62,679 nucleotides of DNA from an uncultured Geobacter sp. (GCA_903902855.1 CAIUWK010000036.1:1-62679); one strand, 5' to 3'. Positions 46,901 through 56,765 are shown, counted from the first letter of the stretch. Notes: generated from the letters alone by a model not told the origin. Numbers and translations: made by a program.

Positions 46901-48584
46901 AGAACTCCCCGGCACGAAGGTCTTCCCCTGGATCGCCAAGACCCGGCATACCACCCCCGGCGTCGGCCTGGTTTCTCCGCCGCCCCATCATGACATCTAC
47001 TCCATCGAGGATCTGGCGGAACTGATCCACGACCTGAAAAATGCCAATCGCCGCGCCCGGATCAGCGTCAAGCTGGTTTCCGAGGTGGGTGTGGGAACCA
47101 TCGCCGCCGGGGTTGCCAAGGCCCATGCCGACGTGGTGCTCATCAGCGGCTACGACGGAGGGACCGGCGCGTCCCCTCTCTCCAGCATCAAGCATGCGGG
47201 ACTCCCCTGGGAACTGGGGCTGGCCGAGACCCATCAGACCCTCGTCCTCAACAACCTGCGCAGCCGCATCGTCGTGGAGGTTGACGGACAGTTGAAGACC
47301 GGCCGGGACGTGGCCATCGCCGCCCTGCTGGGGGCAGAGGAGTTCGGTTTTGCCACCGCTCCGCTGGTGACGCTGGGGTGCATCATGATGCGCGTCTGCC
47401 ACAGCAATACCTGCCCCGCCGGGGTTGCCACCCAGGATCCGGCACTGCGGGCAAAATTCGCCGGCAAGCCGGAATATGTGGTCAACTTCATGCGCTTCGT
47501 AGCCATGGAGGTCCGGGAGATCATGGCCCAACTCGGTTTCCGCACTTTCAACGAGATGGTGGGGCACGCCAATGTGCTGGAGGCAAAGCAGGCCGTGGCC
47601 CACTGGAAAGCCGGCGGACTGGACTTATCCAACATCCTCTACTGTCCCGACGTCGGCATCCATGTGGGGCAGTACTGCACCGAGAGCCAGGATCACGGTC
47701 TGGACAAATCCCTGGACATGACCCGGCTGCTGGAGATCTGCCAACCGGCCATCCAGCGGGGGGAAAAGGTCTCTGCCGAACTCCCCATTACCAACGTCCA
47801 CCGTGTGGTGGGGACCATCGTGGGGAACGAAATCACCCGGCACCATGGAGCATCCGGACTCCCCGACGGGACGGTCAACCTCCGCTTCAACGGCTCAGCG
47901 GGCCAGAGCTTCGGTGCCTTCATCCCCCGGGGGATGACCCTGGAGTTGCATGGCGACGCCAACGACTATCTGGGAAAAGGTTTGAGCGGCGGTACCATTA
48001 TCGTCGCCCCTCCTGCCGGTTCCACATTCAAGGCTGAAGAAAATATCATCGCCGGCAATGTGGCGCTCTACGGTGCCACCAGCGGTGCAGCCTATATCCG
48101 CGGCATGGCCGGGGAGCGGTTCGGCGTTCGCAACTCCGGGGTAACTGCGGTGGTGGAAGGGGTCGGGGATCACGGGTGCGAGTACATGACCGGTGGAACG
48201 GTGGTGGTCCTGGGGGCAACGGGGCGCAACTTTGCCGCAGGCATGAGCGGCGGTATCGCCTATGTGCTTGACAGGGATCATGATTTTACAGCCAACTGCA
48301 ACACCCAGATGGTGGCACTGGAGCCTCTGGATGATACCGACCGGGCGAATCTCAAGGAGATAATCCGGCAGCATGAGGCATGCACCGGCAGTTCCCAGGC
48401 AGCTATGATCCTGTCCGACTGGCAAAACGCTGCGAGTCAGTTCGTCAAGGTCATGCCCATGGACTACAAGCGGGTACTGCAGTCACTGGAGCGTGCCACG
48501 GCAGCAGGGTTGAGCGGCGATGAGGCCCTGAACGCCGCCTTCGAAGAGAACTCCCACGCCGCTGCCCGACTGGGAGGGAGCTGA
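43995..48584 (+). CDS. gltB: glutamate synthase large subunit
   Basis: Makes glutamate from glutamine and 2-oxoglutarate with GltD. The 1529 residues have a short propeptide and then the catalytic Cys22 ([11 protein letters not shown]) of the N-terminal amidotransferase domain, a central domain, the FMN-binding synthase domain (about 850-1240, with [13 protein letters not shown]) and a 3Fe-4S cluster site [15 protein letters not shown] near 1135. A GXGXG beta-helix domain ends the protein ([10 protein letters not shown]). The ATG has an AAGGG site. It has a sigma-54 promoter and is followed 84 bases later by gltD. Confidence 0.97.
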   Translation: MNYTGLPPKQGLYDPQFEHDACGVGFVVNIKGHKSHEIIRQGLTILENLDHRGAVGSEPNTGDGAGILLQMPDAFLRKVCSPLGFELPQPGYYGVAMLFTSPEPTQRSSARHVFQRILTEEGLSIIGWREVPTDNSSLGETAKAGEPKVRQLFFQRDETCADEQAFNRKLYIVNQRAIHEIRDAGVDPYWYISSISSRTIIYKGMLMPVQVDRYFPDLRDPELISALALVHSRFSTNTFPSWDRAHPYHFLAHNGEINTLRGNVNWMHARQSLFASELFGDDIKKTLPVINTSGSDSAMFDNCLELLVMSGRSLPHAVMMMVPEPWESHEGMTPEKRSFYEYHSCLMEPWDGPAAVAFTDGRVIGAVLDRNGLRPCRYYITDDDLVIMASEAGVLQVAPEKVLKKGRLQPGKMFLVDMEQGRIIPDEEIKQDLASARPYGDWVKTNHLLLEELPEAALQYESDNETVLQRQQAFGYTYEDQRVILGPMARDGVQPLGSMGTDTPLAVLSDQPQLLYNYFQQLFAQVTNPPIDPIREEIITSTLVRIGSEANLLKPTATSARVIRLEQPILSNEEFEKLRHLNQPGFKSTTISLLFKAADGPQGMELALESLFRASLRVIESGTTVLILSDRGVNEEFAAIPALLAVAGLHHFLIRTAARTRVSLVLESGEPREVHHFAVLLGYGITAINPYLAFESIDDMIRQGLLPGIDHKKGVKNFLKASIKGVVKTMAKMGISTVQSYRGAQIFEAVGLHQSVIDTYFTWTPSRIGGTDLNGIATELLTRHRKAYPQRVAAEATLEPGGQYQWRKDGEEHLFNPLTIQSLQKATRTNDYQEFKVFSSLIDEQSSRHYTLRGLMDFKDRAPVPLDEVEPVEEILKRFKTGAMSYGSISKEAHEALAIAMNRIGGRSNTGEGGEDPERFTWTNEQGDSKNSAIKQVASGRFGVTSSYLSNAAEIQIKMAQGAKPGEGGELPGTKVFPWIAKTRHTTPGVGLVSPPPHHDIYSIEDLAELIHDLKNANRRARISVKLVSEVGVGTIAAGVAKAHADVVLISGYDGGTGASPLSSIKHAGLPWELGLAETHQTLVLNNLRSRIVVEVDGQLKTGRDVAIAALLGAEEFGFATAPLVTLGCIMMRVCHSNTCPAGVATQDPALRAKFAGKPEYVVNFMRFVAMEVREIMAQLGFRTFNEMVGHANVLEAKQAVAHWKAGGLDLSNILYCPDVGIHVGQYCTESQDHGLDKSLDMTRLLEICQPAIQRGEKVSAELPITNVHRVVGTIVGNEITRHHGASGLPDGTVNLRFNGSAGQSFGAFIPRGMTLELHGDANDYLGKGLSGGTIIVAPPAGSTFKAEENIIAGNVALYGATSGAAYIRGMAGERFGVRNSGVTAVVEGVGDHGCEYMTGGTVVVLGATGRNFAAGMSGGIAYVLDRDHDFTANCNTQMVALEPLDDTDRANLKEIIRQHEACTGSSQAAMILSDWQNAASQFVKVMPMDYKRVLQSLERATAAGLSGDEALNAAFEENSHAAARLGGS

Positions 48585-48615
48585 AAATCCGCCCACGTGT
48601 CTACATGTCTACACC

Positions 48616-48652
48616 ACTCTCACCCTGTCCCTCTCCCTGAAGGGGAGGGGAT
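48616..48652. repeat. CTCACCCTG...CCCTCTCCC-type intergenic repeat
   Basis: The gltB-gltD spacer carries CTCTCACCCTGTCCCTCTCC followed by AAGGGGAGGGG, the inverse-orientation relative of the repeat after dinB at 28687. Confidence 0.55.
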
Positions 48653-48668
48653 TCTATAGGAAACGACC

Positions 48669-50150
48669 ATGGGAAAACCGACAGGATTTATGGAATATCA
48701 GCGTGAACTCCCGGCTGATCGGGAGCCGCTGGAGCGGATCAACGACTGGAACGAGTTCCACCTGCATCTGCCCGAGGAGAAGCTTCGCGCCCAGGGGGCC
48801 CGCTGCATGGACTGCGGCATCCCCTTCTGTCATACCGGCGCCCTCGTCAGCGGCATGGCTTGCGGCTGCCCCATCAACAACCTGATCCCCGAGTGGAACG
48901 ATCTGATCTACCGTGACCTCTGGCACCTGGCCCTTGATCGGCTGCACCGGACCAACAACTTTCCCGAGTTCACCGGGCGAGTCTGTCCGGCCCCCTGCGA
49001 GGGCTCCTGTACCCTGGGAATCAACGAGCCTGCGGTGACCATCAAGAATATCGAGGTCACAATCGTGGAACGGGGGTGGAGCGAGGGGTGGATCGTCCCG
49101 GCACCGCCAACCCACCGCACCGGCAAGAAGGTGGCCGTGGTCGGCTCGGGACCTGCCGGTCTCTCCGCAGCGGCACAGTTGAACAAGGCCGGCCACACGG
49201 TTACCGTCTTCGAGCGGGCCGATCTCCCGGGCGGCCTCCTCATGTACGGCATCCCCAACATGAAACTGGACAAACGCCAGGTACTCCTGCGCCGGATCAG
49301 GCTGCTGGAGGCGGAGGGGATCACCTTTGTCTGCAACGTTGAGGTCGGCAGTACCGCGTACCCGGTGACCAAGCTCAGGGAGGAGTTTGACGCCGTGCTC
49401 CTGACCACCGGCGCCACCCTTCCCCGGGATCTCCCCCTGGAAGGGCGCCCTCTCAAGGGGGTCCACTTTGCCATGGAGTTCCTCACCGCCAACACCAGGT
49501 CCCTGCTCAGCGGTGGTGATGACTTCATATCGGCCAAAGGGAAGGAGGTGGTCATCATCGGCGGCGGCGATACCGGCACCGACTGCGTCGGCACCTCCCT
49601 GCGCCACGGCTGCGCTTCGGTCGTGCAACTGGAGATCATGCCGCAATCACCACCCGTACGGGCGGAGGACAATCCCTGGCCCGAGTGGCCCAAGGTCCAT
49701 AAAATGGACTACGGCCAGGAAGAGGCGGCGGCAAAGTACGGCGTAGACCCCCGCGTCTACCTGACCACTGCGACAAAATTCGAAGGTGATGCCGACGGCA
49801 ACCTGGCTGCGGTGCATACCGTCCAGGTGACCTGGGGCAAAAATGACAAGGGGCAGTTCATCCCCCAACAGGTTCCCGGCACCGAGAGGGTGCTCCCTGC
49901 CCAACTGGTGCTCCTGGCCATGGGGTTCCTGGGACCGGAGCAACCGCTTCTGGAGGCACTGGAAGTGGCCCGAGATCCCCGCAGCAACATCAGGGCCGAG
50001 TACGGAACGTACGCCACCAGCATTCCCGGCGTTTTTGCTGCCGGCGACTGCCGCCGGGGGCAGAGTCTCGTGGTCTGGGCCTTCAATGAAGGACGGGGCG
50101 CGGCCCGGGAGTGCGACCGTTACCTCATGGGGAGCACCGAACTGCCGTAG
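48669..50150 (+). CDS. gltD: glutamate synthase small subunit
   Basis: Oxidises NAD(P)H and passes electrons to GltB. The 493 residues have an N-terminal Fe-S domain ([14 protein letters not shown], then [27 protein letters not shown]) and two nucleotide-binding motifs, [15 protein letters not shown] for FAD and [14 protein letters not shown] for NAD(P)H, ending in [17 protein letters not shown]. Start has an AGGAAA site. It completes the gltBD operon and is followed by a hairpin. Confidence 0.96.
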   Translation: MGKPTGFMEYQRELPADREPLERINDWNEFHLHLPEEKLRAQGARCMDCGIPFCHTGALVSGMACGCPINNLIPEWNDLIYRDLWHLALDRLHRTNNFPEFTGRVCPAPCEGSCTLGINEPAVTIKNIEVTIVERGWSEGWIVPAPPTHRTGKKVAVVGSGPAGLSAAAQLNKAGHTVTVFERADLPGGLLMYGIPNMKLDKRQVLLRRIRLLEAEGITFVCNVEVGSTAYPVTKLREEFDAVLLTTGATLPRDLPLEGRPLKGVHFAMEFLTANTRSLLSGGDDFISAKGKEVVIIGGGDTGTDCVGTSLRHGCASVVQLEIMPQSPPVRAEDNPWPEWPKVHKMDYGQEEAAAKYGVDPRVYLTTATKFEGDADGNLAAVHTVQVTWGKNDKGQFIPQQVPGTERVLPAQLVLLAMGFLGPEQPLLEALEVARDPRSNIRAEYGTYATSIPGVFAAGDCRRGQSLVVWAFNEGRGAARECDRYLMGSTELP

Positions 50151-50186
50151 GAGTACGTATTGCATTCATAACAGAGTAGGGTATAA

Positions 50187-50220
50187 CAACGCCCCCGGCA
50201 GAGGATCTGCGGGGGCGTTG
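50187..50220 (+). terminator. hairpin after gltD
   Basis: CAACGCCCCC and GGGGGCGTTG plus an inner GCAGA/TCTGC pairing (one bulged G) and a 3-base loop form a very stable stem. The T-run behind it is weak. It lies between convergent gltD and ubiD. Confidence 0.75.
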
Positions 50221-50240
50221 TCGTTCTGAATAATGTCGAA

Positions 50241-50266
50241 TGTTCCCACGCCGGAGCTTGGGAACA
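50241..50266. repeat. TGTTCCCACGCCGGAGC...GGGAACA hairpin repeat
   Basis: TGTTCCCA and TGGGAACA form a perfect 8-bp inverted repeat with a 10-base loop, resembling the widespread GTTCCCACGC...GCGTGGGAAC palindromic element. Confidence 0.6.
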
Positions 50267-50270
50267 GGAG

Positions 50271-50307
50271 AATCCTTTCCTGTTTATCCTGTCCATCCCC
50301 GTTAAAT
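50271..50307. repeat. ATCCTGTnnATCCCnGT dispersed repeat
   Basis: A minus-strand copy of the ACAGGGATnnACAGGAT family, downstream of ubiD. Confidence 0.6.
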
Positions 50308-50313
50308 GCCTTT

Positions 50314-52155
50314 TCAGATGATCCCGTGCAGCGGGCCGCCGGGGGCGGCCAGCTCGTCTACTCTCTGCTCCACCTTCGGGTCGTCCTCCAGCTCCGGGGC
50401 GTGATGCGGCTTGCGCCGGGCGTCAATGATCAGGGGACCGCTGCACCCCCAATGTTTGGCCACAGTGGCGGCGCCGATGCCGTAGAGGTCTGCGGCAGGG
50501 TTGGAACGGGTAAAGGTTACCCAGAGGAAGTTATTGAGGGTTCGGGCCGTGAAATCACTGTCATCCACCATGACGATGAGAGGAAAGGTGGTGAGCGGGC
50601 TGTTCCCCGCAATGGTCCGGCAGAACCGCTCCAGATCACGCTCCTCGCCGGGGCGGTACGTCGTGCAGGGGGGGGCGCTGATCGCCACGATCCCCGGCAG
50701 ACAGAGCCGGGGGGCGCTGAAGCCGTCGGGGAGAGAAAGGTCTGTGGGGAGGGCGGTGGGGAGATCCCAGAGCGCCGGGCCGCAGGCGGCGACCAGCACC
50801 TTGGAGCCCCGATTGAGCCCATCCCCCGAATAGTCCAGGGTATCCATGGTGGTCCGGGTCTGAAAATGGAGGTCACGCCGCCAGTCCACCCTCTCCAGGA
50901 GATGTCTGAAAAAGGCGGGAATGTCGTGGAGATCCAGTTCCGGAGCATCCTCATGGGCCACGATGAAGAGGTATTTGGCCAGGGAGAGCTGCCCCTGACC
51001 CAGCACCGCATTGCCGATGGTGAGGAGCTCCTGGGGTGCGCGCCGCTGGTCATAGGGGGTGTATCGTTCGCTCCCCACAGCCAGGAGGAGCGGATGGACT
51101 CCGGCGGCATCCACCGCATGGACCCCCTTTAGGCCGGGGACCACCGTGGGGATCAGGTCACCGGTGAGCTCATGAATAAAAGCGCCGAAGGAGGTATCCT
51201 CCTGGGGGGGGCGTCCCACTGTGGTAAAAGGCCAGATGGCGCCGGGACGATGAAAAACCTCCTCCACCTTCAGCACGGGGAAATCGTGGACCAGGCTGTA
51301 GTAGCCCAGATGATCGCCGAAGGGTCCCTCGGGAAGGGTCTTTGTCGGCTCCACGGTCCCGGTGATACAGAAGTCCGCCTCCGCCGGCAAGGGGAGCTTC
51401 CCCTTTCGGGTCACCATGGAGATCCGGTGCCCTGCCAGGAGCCCGGCAAAGGAGAGCTCCGGCATCCCCTCGGGAAGCGGCATCACCGCCGCCACGGTCA
51501 TGGCCGGCGCCCCTCCAATAAAGATGTTTACCCGCAACGGCTCTCCCCGCTCCAGGGCCTGGGCGTGATGAACCCCGATCCCCCGGTGAAGTTGGTAGTG
51601 AAGGCCGATCTCCTCGTTCTGCCGATAGTCGTTCCCCGAGAGCTGCACCCGGTACATTCCCAGGTTGGCGTTGCGGAAACCGGGAGAGAGAGGACTCTCT
51701 GAATAGACCTGGGGGAGGGTCACGAACGGCCCGCCGTCTTGGGGCCAGGAGACGATCTTGGGGAGATCATCGATGGTGATCCGGTTTTTCATGATCGGAC
51801 CGGCTCCGACGCTCCTGGGGAGAAGGTGCAAGGCCGCCAGCGGAGCTTTGAGCAGTGAACCGGGATGCCGGAGCAACTCCCGCGGATCGAGCTTGAGCCG
51901 GACGAGGAGTTCGATGTCGGCCAGGGTATCCCGGAAGATAAACCGGGTCCGCTCCAGAGTGCCGAAGAGGTTGCCCAGGAGCGGGAAGCGACCCCCTCTG
52001 GGGCGGGTAAAGAGGAGCGCCGGGCCGCCGGCGGCATAGACCCGCCGCTGCACCGCGCCGATCTCCAGACCGGGATCAAGCTCAGCATCGATGCGAAGCA
52101 ATTGTTTCTGTTTTTCCAGATCGGCCACACAGGCTGCCAAGGTTTCATACCCCAT
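50314..52155 (-). CDS. ubiD: UbiD family decarboxylase (prenylated-FMN type)
   Basis: Reversible decarboxylase of unsaturated or aromatic acids using prenylated FMN. The 613 residues exceed the E. coli UbiD length of about 490 and carry a C-terminal extension with DDPKVEQRVDELA. Family blocks: PLLGNLFGTLERTRF, YRVQLSGNDYRQNEEIGLHY, GAPAMTVAAVMPLPEG, and the catalytic EGPFGDHLGYYS. The start has a GGAGGG site. No ubiX neighbour is in the window. In anaerobes these enzymes serve menaquinone/ubiquinone synthesis or aromatic acid turnover; which one is open. Confidence 0.92.
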   Translation of the reverse strand: MGYETLAACVADLEKQKQLLRIDAELDPGLEIGAVQRRVYAAGGPALLFTRPRGGRFPLLGNLFGTLERTRFIFRDTLADIELLVRLKLDPRELLRHPGSLLKAPLAALHLLPRSVGAGPIMKNRITIDDLPKIVSWPQDGGPFVTLPQVYSESPLSPGFRNANLGMYRVQLSGNDYRQNEEIGLHYQLHRGIGVHHAQALERGEPLRVNIFIGGAPAMTVAAVMPLPEGMPELSFAGLLAGHRISMVTRKGKLPLPAEADFCITGTVEPTKTLPEGPFGDHLGYYSLVHDFPVLKVEEVFHRPGAIWPFTTVGRPPQEDTSFGAFIHELTGDLIPTVVPGLKGVHAVDAAGVHPLLLAVGSERYTPYDQRRAPQELLTIGNAVLGQGQLSLAKYLFIVAHEDAPELDLHDIPAFFRHLLERVDWRRDLHFQTRTTMDTLDYSGDGLNRGSKVLVAACGPALWDLPTALPTDLSLPDGFSAPRLCLPGIVAISAPPCTTYRPGEERDLERFCRTIAGNSPLTTFPLIVMVDDSDFTARTLNNFLWVTFTRSNPAADLYGIGAATVAKHWGCSGPLIIDARRKPHHAPELEDDPKVEQRVDELAAPGGPLHGII

Positions 52156-52293
52156 GATTCATCCCTCCGCTTACCGGTCAATCATTCACCTCTTTATTAC
52201 GACGCCTTGCCCGAACCGTCAACCGGAAACCCGCCGGTACCCCACTGAACCTGATGAAAAAGATGATTCGCGGTGCGACAGAAAAAACAATAT

Positions 52294-52323
52294 TTGACAC
52301 GTAATGTTAAAATGTATTATAAT
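52294..52323 (+). promoter_or_regulatory. consensus sigma-70 promoter of the PAS-PP2C gene
   Basis: Both hexamers are perfect consensus: TTGACA (52294-52299) and TATAAT (52318-52323), with an 18-base spacer. This is the strongest-looking sigma-70 promoter in the window. Confidence 0.75.
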
Positions 52324-52414
52324 TTCGAAGTTTATACTGTTCCGGAAAAGATGAAGCTGCCGGGGAGCTCATCTCCAAAGTGGAAGAACCGGTAAAGAGC
52401 GTAATGGGGGTACG

Positions 52415-53704
52415 ATGACAGAGTCGATCACTATTCCCCGAGCCGAATGGGATTCTCTCCGGGATGCCTGCGATAACCTGCGCAGCACCAATGAGGAACT
52501 GATCCACGAAATGGCCAATCGGCGCAGGATGGAGGAGTCGCTCCGGTTGACTCAGTTCGCCGTGGATCATGCTCCCGATATCATCTTCTGGATCAGTGCG
52601 GAAGGGCGTTTTTTCTATGCAAATGAAATGGCGGTCCGCCTGCTGGGGTACTCCCGTCCGGAACTCCTCGCCATGACCGTCAGCACCGTGAACCCCGCCT
52701 TCCCTGATGCCGCTTGGCCACGGTACTGGCAAGAGATCCGGAAAATGGGCGCCATGACCCTGGAGTCCTGTTTCCGGACTAAGGACGGCTCCGAGTTTCC
52801 GGTGGAGGTGACGGTAACCTATCTGGAACTGGAGAACAAGGCGTACGCCATTGCCTCGGCCCGCGACATCAGCCGGCGCAAGCAGATAGAGAGGCAACTG
52901 GCTCTGACGTATGAACAAGCCCGCTCCGAATTGCAAGCCGCAGCCGAAATGCAGAAACATCTCCTTCCTGACCCCGCAACTATCTGTGGCGTCCATTTTG
53001 CCTGGCGTTATATCCCCTGCCGCTTCGTTGCCGGTGACATTTTAAATTATTTTCGACTGGATGAGTCCCACCTTGCCTTCTACCTCATCGACGTAGCCGG
53101 TCACGGGGTTTCGGCGGCCATGCTCTCCTTCACCCTGAGCACCATCCTCACACCCAAAAACGGTCAACTTCGGCGATTGATTCCCCAGGCACCCGGGTAT
53201 GAGATCATTCCCCCCGGAGAGGCTGTGGCGGAATTGAACCGACAGTTCCAGAGCGGCCCGGACGTGAACTCCTATTTCACTATGACCTATGGACTCCTTG
53301 ACCTCATCTCCGACAGCCTGACGCTGGTTCAAGCCGGGAGCCCGCATCCTCTCTTGATTACCCAACGGAGTCACGTCAGTGAAGTCGGCTCCGGGGGGAT
53401 TCCCGTGGGGCTCCTGGAAGAGATGGTTTATGAAGAGGTCCGAATACCTTTCAACGTCGGTGATCGGCTGCTCCTCTACTCCGACGGGCTTTCCGAATGC
53501 GCCGACCGGAAGGGAGATTTTTTTCCCCCGGAGCTTCTGAAGCAACTGATCCGCGAAGGTGCGGACCGTCCCCTCCCTGAACTTCTGGAACTGGTGGGGG
53601 ACGAACTGCGACGGTGGCGGGGACGGGACGACTATGATGACGATATAACCATCCTCGGTATTGAGCGGACGTCCGAATGGGGTAACAACCTCACGCGGCG
53701 TTAA
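52415..53704 (+). CDS. PAS-domain SpoIIE/RsbU-type protein phosphatase
   Basis: Signalling serine phosphatase. The 429 residues have a short coiled-coil (about 10-45), a PAS domain (about 45-160, with ADGRFFYANEMAVRLLGYSR-like wording) and a PPM/SpoIIE domain from about 185. Metal-binding Asp motifs are VAGDILNYFRLD, FYLIDVAGHGVSAAML and YSDGLSECAD, ending in a DDYDDDITILGIER block. Proteins of this type usually act on anti-anti-sigma partners; none is nearby. Start at 52415 is set by a GGGGG site and a promoter upstream. It is followed by another PAS protein in the same direction. Confidence 0.9.
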   Translation: MTESITIPRAEWDSLRDACDNLRSTNEELIHEMANRRRMEESLRLTQFAVDHAPDIIFWISAEGRFFYANEMAVRLLGYSRPELLAMTVSTVNPAFPDAAWPRYWQEIRKMGAMTLESCFRTKDGSEFPVEVTVTYLELENKAYAIASARDISRRKQIERQLALTYEQARSELQAAAEMQKHLLPDPATICGVHFAWRYIPCRFVAGDILNYFRLDESHLAFYLIDVAGHGVSAAMLSFTLSTILTPKNGQLRRLIPQAPGYEIIPPGEAVAELNRQFQSGPDVNSYFTMTYGLLDLISDSLTLVQAGSPHPLLITQRSHVSEVGSGGIPVGLLEEMVYEEVRIPFNVGDRLLLYSDGLSECADRKGDFFPPELLKQLIREGADRPLPELLELVGDELRRWRGRDDYDDDITILGIERTSEWGNNLTRR

Positions 53705-53801
53705 GAGAGTGTCCCTACATAGTTACTCAGCGGTTCCTGAGCGGCGGTGAGGTAAGCAGGTCACCTTACATGAGGCCGGTGCCGGCAAGGAGAGCCACAC
53801 C

Positions 53802-55520
53802 ATGAAGAAAAATACGGAATCAAAGCAGGCTCTCCGCTCTCTTGCGGAGCAAAAAGCCGCACGCCTGATCGAGTCTCGGGAGAATCGATCGCCCGAGGAA
53901 ACGGATCAGCTCCTTTATGAGTTACTGATACATCAGATTCAGCTGGAGACGCAGCATGAAGAGCTCCGCTGGACACATGCGGAACTGGAAGCGTCGCGGG
54001 CGCATTATTTCGAATTGTACGATTTGGCGCCGGCAGCCTATGTCACCCTGGGCGAAGGGGAACTGATTCTGGAGGCCAACCTCACCGCCGCCGGATTACT
54101 GGGGTCGGCGCGGGGGGAACTTGTTGGAACGTCAATAATCCGCTTCATCTTTACCGAAGACCTTGATATCTATTACCGGCATCGCAAACTGCTCTTCCAT
54201 ACGGGGGAACCCCAGCGGTGCGAATTACGACTGTTACGGAAGGATGGCACTCTCTTCTGGGCACGGTTTGAAGCCATAGCAACCGAGGACAAGGCCGGCG
54301 CGACCGACTTCCGGGCGGTAATCAGCGACATCACCGAACGGAGAGAGGCGGATGAGGAGCTGTTGCACGCCAAGAAATTGCTCCAGGCGGCGAACCGCGA
54401 ACTGGAACAGGCTCTGGCACGGGAGCAACAGGTATCGCATATCGATGAGCTTACCGGCATCAATAACCGCCGTTTTCTTATGGAACTGGCAACGCAGATG
54501 TACGACGTGGCTGGACGGTACCATCATCCTCTGAGCCTGCTGGTCTTGGAATTGGACAATATCAAGGAGATCAACAACACCTTCGGACCGGGTGTGGGGG
54601 ATCGGATATTGGAACGGATCGCTTACGCTGCCGGCGCCGTTCTTCGTTGCGCGGATATTATGGGGCGTTATGGTCCGGCTGAGTTTGTTATCGTGTTGCC
54701 GATGACAACGGCGCAGCAGGCGTTCCCGGTGGCGGAACGGATTCATTCCGCCGTAGCGGCCATTCGGGTTCCCACGCAACAGGGTGAGACGGCCGTTACC
54801 CTCTACATCGGCATCGCCGAAATGGTTCATTCCATCCGGGAAGAGAAGGTGAATATGGTGATCAACCGCGCCATTGAGGCTATTTTCGCGGTAAAACAGG
54901 CTGAACGCAACCCACCGGATACCTGCCTGGCAGCGCCACCCGTTACGGATCGAAACTCAAGCAGGGTGGCACCTCCATCGGATTCTCCGGAAACTCTCAG
55001 TGACGTTGCGAATTCGCCCTACGGGAAACAATCAGTTACACCTGAAGCCGCCCGCAACCTCCCCCATGAACTCCGGATACATCAGATAGAGCTGGAACTG
55101 CAGCACAAGGAGCTGCAGCGGACCCGTGAGGAGCTGAAAACCTCCCGGGCGAACAGTTTTTACCTGTATGAGTTGGCGCCGGTGGGCTTTATCACGTTCG
55201 ATGACCAGGGGCTTATTCTGAAGGCCAATCTCACCGCCGCGACCCTGTTGGGGGCTACGCGGGGAGCACTGATCAGACAACCGTTGACCTGCTTCATCTG
55301 CTCCGAAGATCAGGAGCTCTACCATTGCCACCGTCGGCAACTTCTGACCACGGGGAAGATTTTGGGGTGCGAATTACGGATGGTAAAACGAGACGGCACA
55401 CGACTCCGGGTCCGGCTGGAAGCGACCGCAGCCCAAGGGGGGGACGGCAGACCGGAGTACCGGGCTCTCATAAGCGCCATAAGCGGGAGCAAGCCAACTC
55501 CCGCCACCACTCTCACCTGA
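53802..55520 (+). CDS. PAS-degenerate GGDEF-PAS signalling protein
   Basis: A 572-residue cytoplasmic sensor-like protein. Order: coiled-coil (about 30-70, IHQIQLETQHEELRWTHAEL), PAS (about 72-185), GGDEF-fold domain (about 215-370), linker, then a second copy of the same coiled-coil plus PAS module (IHQIELELQHKELQRTREEL, about 420-560). The catalytic loop reads RYGPAEFVIV, so GGDEF is replaced by GPAEF, and diguanylate cyclase activity is unlikely. An AAGGAG site precedes the start. It may act as a scaffold or ligand sensor with the PAS-PP2C protein upstream. Confidence 0.88.
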   Translation: MKKNTESKQALRSLAEQKAARLIESRENRSPEETDQLLYELLIHQIQLETQHEELRWTHAELEASRAHYFELYDLAPAAYVTLGEGELILEANLTAAGLLGSARGELVGTSIIRFIFTEDLDIYYRHRKLLFHTGEPQRCELRLLRKDGTLFWARFEAIATEDKAGATDFRAVISDITERREADEELLHAKKLLQAANRELEQALAREQQVSHIDELTGINNRRFLMELATQMYDVAGRYHHPLSLLVLELDNIKEINNTFGPGVGDRILERIAYAAGAVLRCADIMGRYGPAEFVIVLPMTTAQQAFPVAERIHSAVAAIRVPTQQGETAVTLYIGIAEMVHSIREEKVNMVINRAIEAIFAVKQAERNPPDTCLAAPPVTDRNSSRVAPPSDSPETLSDVANSPYGKQSVTPEAARNLPHELRIHQIELELQHKELQRTREELKTSRANSFYLYELAPVGFITFDDQGLILKANLTAATLLGATRGALIRQPLTCFICSEDQELYHCHRRQLLTTGKILGCELRMVKRDGTRLRVRLEATAAQGGDGRPEYRALISAISGSKPTPATTLT

Positions 55521-55623
55521 TATGGGGTGCCCATGAGAGTATTTAGGGTGGGCACCCACCGCTTCTCCCCTCTGGTCACGGAAATAGTTCAATAAAATCA
55601 AGATATTTTATTCGCGGTCGTCT

Positions 55624-55639
55624 TGGCACGCAAGCTGCA
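55624..55639 (+). promoter_or_regulatory. sigma-54 promoter of the small Ala/Lys-rich gene
   Basis: TGGCACG (55624-55630), four bases, then CTGCA (55635-55639): a near-perfect -24/-12 match with correct spacing, 41 bases before the start codon. Confidence 0.8.
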
Positions 55640-55679
55640 ATTGGTGTTTATCGATTCAATCACACCAAGGAGATCCACC

Positions 55680-55922
55680 ATGAAAACAGTTCTGTCCTCC
55701 ATCGTTGCCGCTCTTGTTGCTCTCTCTTTTGCCGGTATCGTCTGCGCCGCTGAGCCTGCTCCTGCTGCAATGCCTGCCGGTCACCCCGCCATTGCTGCTC
55801 CTGCCGCTGATGCAAAAAAAGAAGAAGCCAAACCGGCAAAGAAAGCAAAAAAAGCCAAGAAAGCCAAAGCAGTCAAGAAAGACGCTGCTCCGGTTGACGC
55901 CGCTGCTCCGGCCGCCAAGTAA
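55680..55922 (+). CDS. small secreted Ala/Lys/Pro-rich protein
   Basis: An 80-residue product with a clear signal peptide (MKTVLSSIVAALVALSFAG, cleavage after VCA). The mature part is about 57 residues of Ala, Pro and Lys, including a KKAKKAKKAKAVKK run like eukaryotic histone H1 tails. The strong AAGGAG site, sigma-54 promoter and terminator show it is a real monocistronic gene. No homologue is recognised. The cationic low-complexity tail could bind anionic polymers or surfaces, a guess only. Confidence 0.8.
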   Translation: MKTVLSSIVAALVALSFAGIVCAAEPAPAAMPAGHPAIAAPAADAKKEEAKPAKKAKKAKKAKAVKKDAAPVDAAAPAAK

Positions 55923-55940
55923 TTCAGCTTTTGTTCAGTT

Positions 55941-55977
55941 AAAAAAAGCCGTACCCGAAAAGGGTACGGCTTTTTTT
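55941..55977 (+). terminator. strong bidirectional terminator
   Basis: A perfect 16-bp stem with A-run on the left and T-run on the right (AAGCCGTACCC/GGGTACGGCTT core, 5-base loop) ends the Ala/Lys-rich gene and could stop minus-strand transcripts too. Confidence 0.93.
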
Positions 55978-56126
55978 GTGCGTTCGGTCGTTAGGTTCTT
56001 GCCCGTGGCACCTTCTCCCCCGAGGAGAAGGATTTAAATCATACGATCCTGGATGGAACCACAGTCGGCATGACAGGATGCGGATAACGTATCCGGCACA
56101 TGAGAGAAAATCTATCGAACACCCAA

Positions 56127-56753
56127 TCAGGTTGGGGCATCAAGGGACAGAAGCTCGACTATCTCCGCTAAGGATTTACCCGCCGCCTTGAAATCCAGAC
56201 GTTCTATCTGTTCTGTCAGTCGCTCCGCAACACCCCCTCCCTCCAGATACGCCCGGAGCGTGGTGAAGCATGCCACGGCCCTCATGTCATGCTGCCGCAG
56301 CAGTCCGGCTAATTCTGAAATCCGTCGTTCAAGTTGCGGACGATCCATTCGTCCGGTTGCAACCGGAGTCGGCGACGGTGGCGGCAATCGCTCCAGTCCG
56401 GCCAGCACCGGATTGAGGGTATTCTCCAACTTTTCCAGGTATAAGGGGACGCTCTCGTGATCTCCCCGCTTTAATGCCCGTTCCAGCGCCTCGGCTGCCG
56501 CAACCACGCCGCTCATGGACAGGTTGCCTGCCACCCCTCGCAGAGTGTGGACTGTCAGACGCACTTGCTGAAGATCGCCCGATGACAGGGTGGCTCGCAG
56601 GGCTTCCCCTGCACCGGACCACTTCTTGCCGAAGTTCCGGAGTAGATCCAGGAGCAGTTCCCCGTTGCCCGAAAACCGCTTGAGAGCGGCCGGCAGGTCA
56701 ATACCGGCAAGCAGGAGCGGCTTGCTGCTGTCACGGTGCGAATCGGGAGCCAT
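56127..56753 (-). CDS. stand-alone Hpt-domain protein
   Basis: A 208-residue protein with an N-terminal Hpt domain. His69 in TVHTLRGVAGNLSM is the probable phospho-acceptor, and GIDLPAALKRFSGNGELLLD is the usual Hpt lead-in. The second half (about 130-205, RISELAGLLRQHDMRAVACF) is helical and unassigned; it resembles a second four-helix Hpt-like fold but lacks an obvious His motif. No kinase or receiver is next to it. It is the last gene of the minus-strand DUF2589 unit, 12 bases after the preceding gene. Confidence 0.78.
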   Translation of the reverse strand: MAPDSHRDSSKPLLLAGIDLPAALKRFSGNGELLLDLLRNFGKKWSGAGEALRATLSSGDLQQVRLTVHTLRGVAGNLSMSGVVAAAEALERALKRGDHESVPLYLEKLENTLNPVLAGLERLPPPSPTPVATGRMDRPQLERRISELAGLLRQHDMRAVACFTTLRAYLEGGGVAERLTEQIERLDFKAAGKSLAEIVELLSLDAPT

Positions 56754-56765
56754 GTGGGCTTACCT

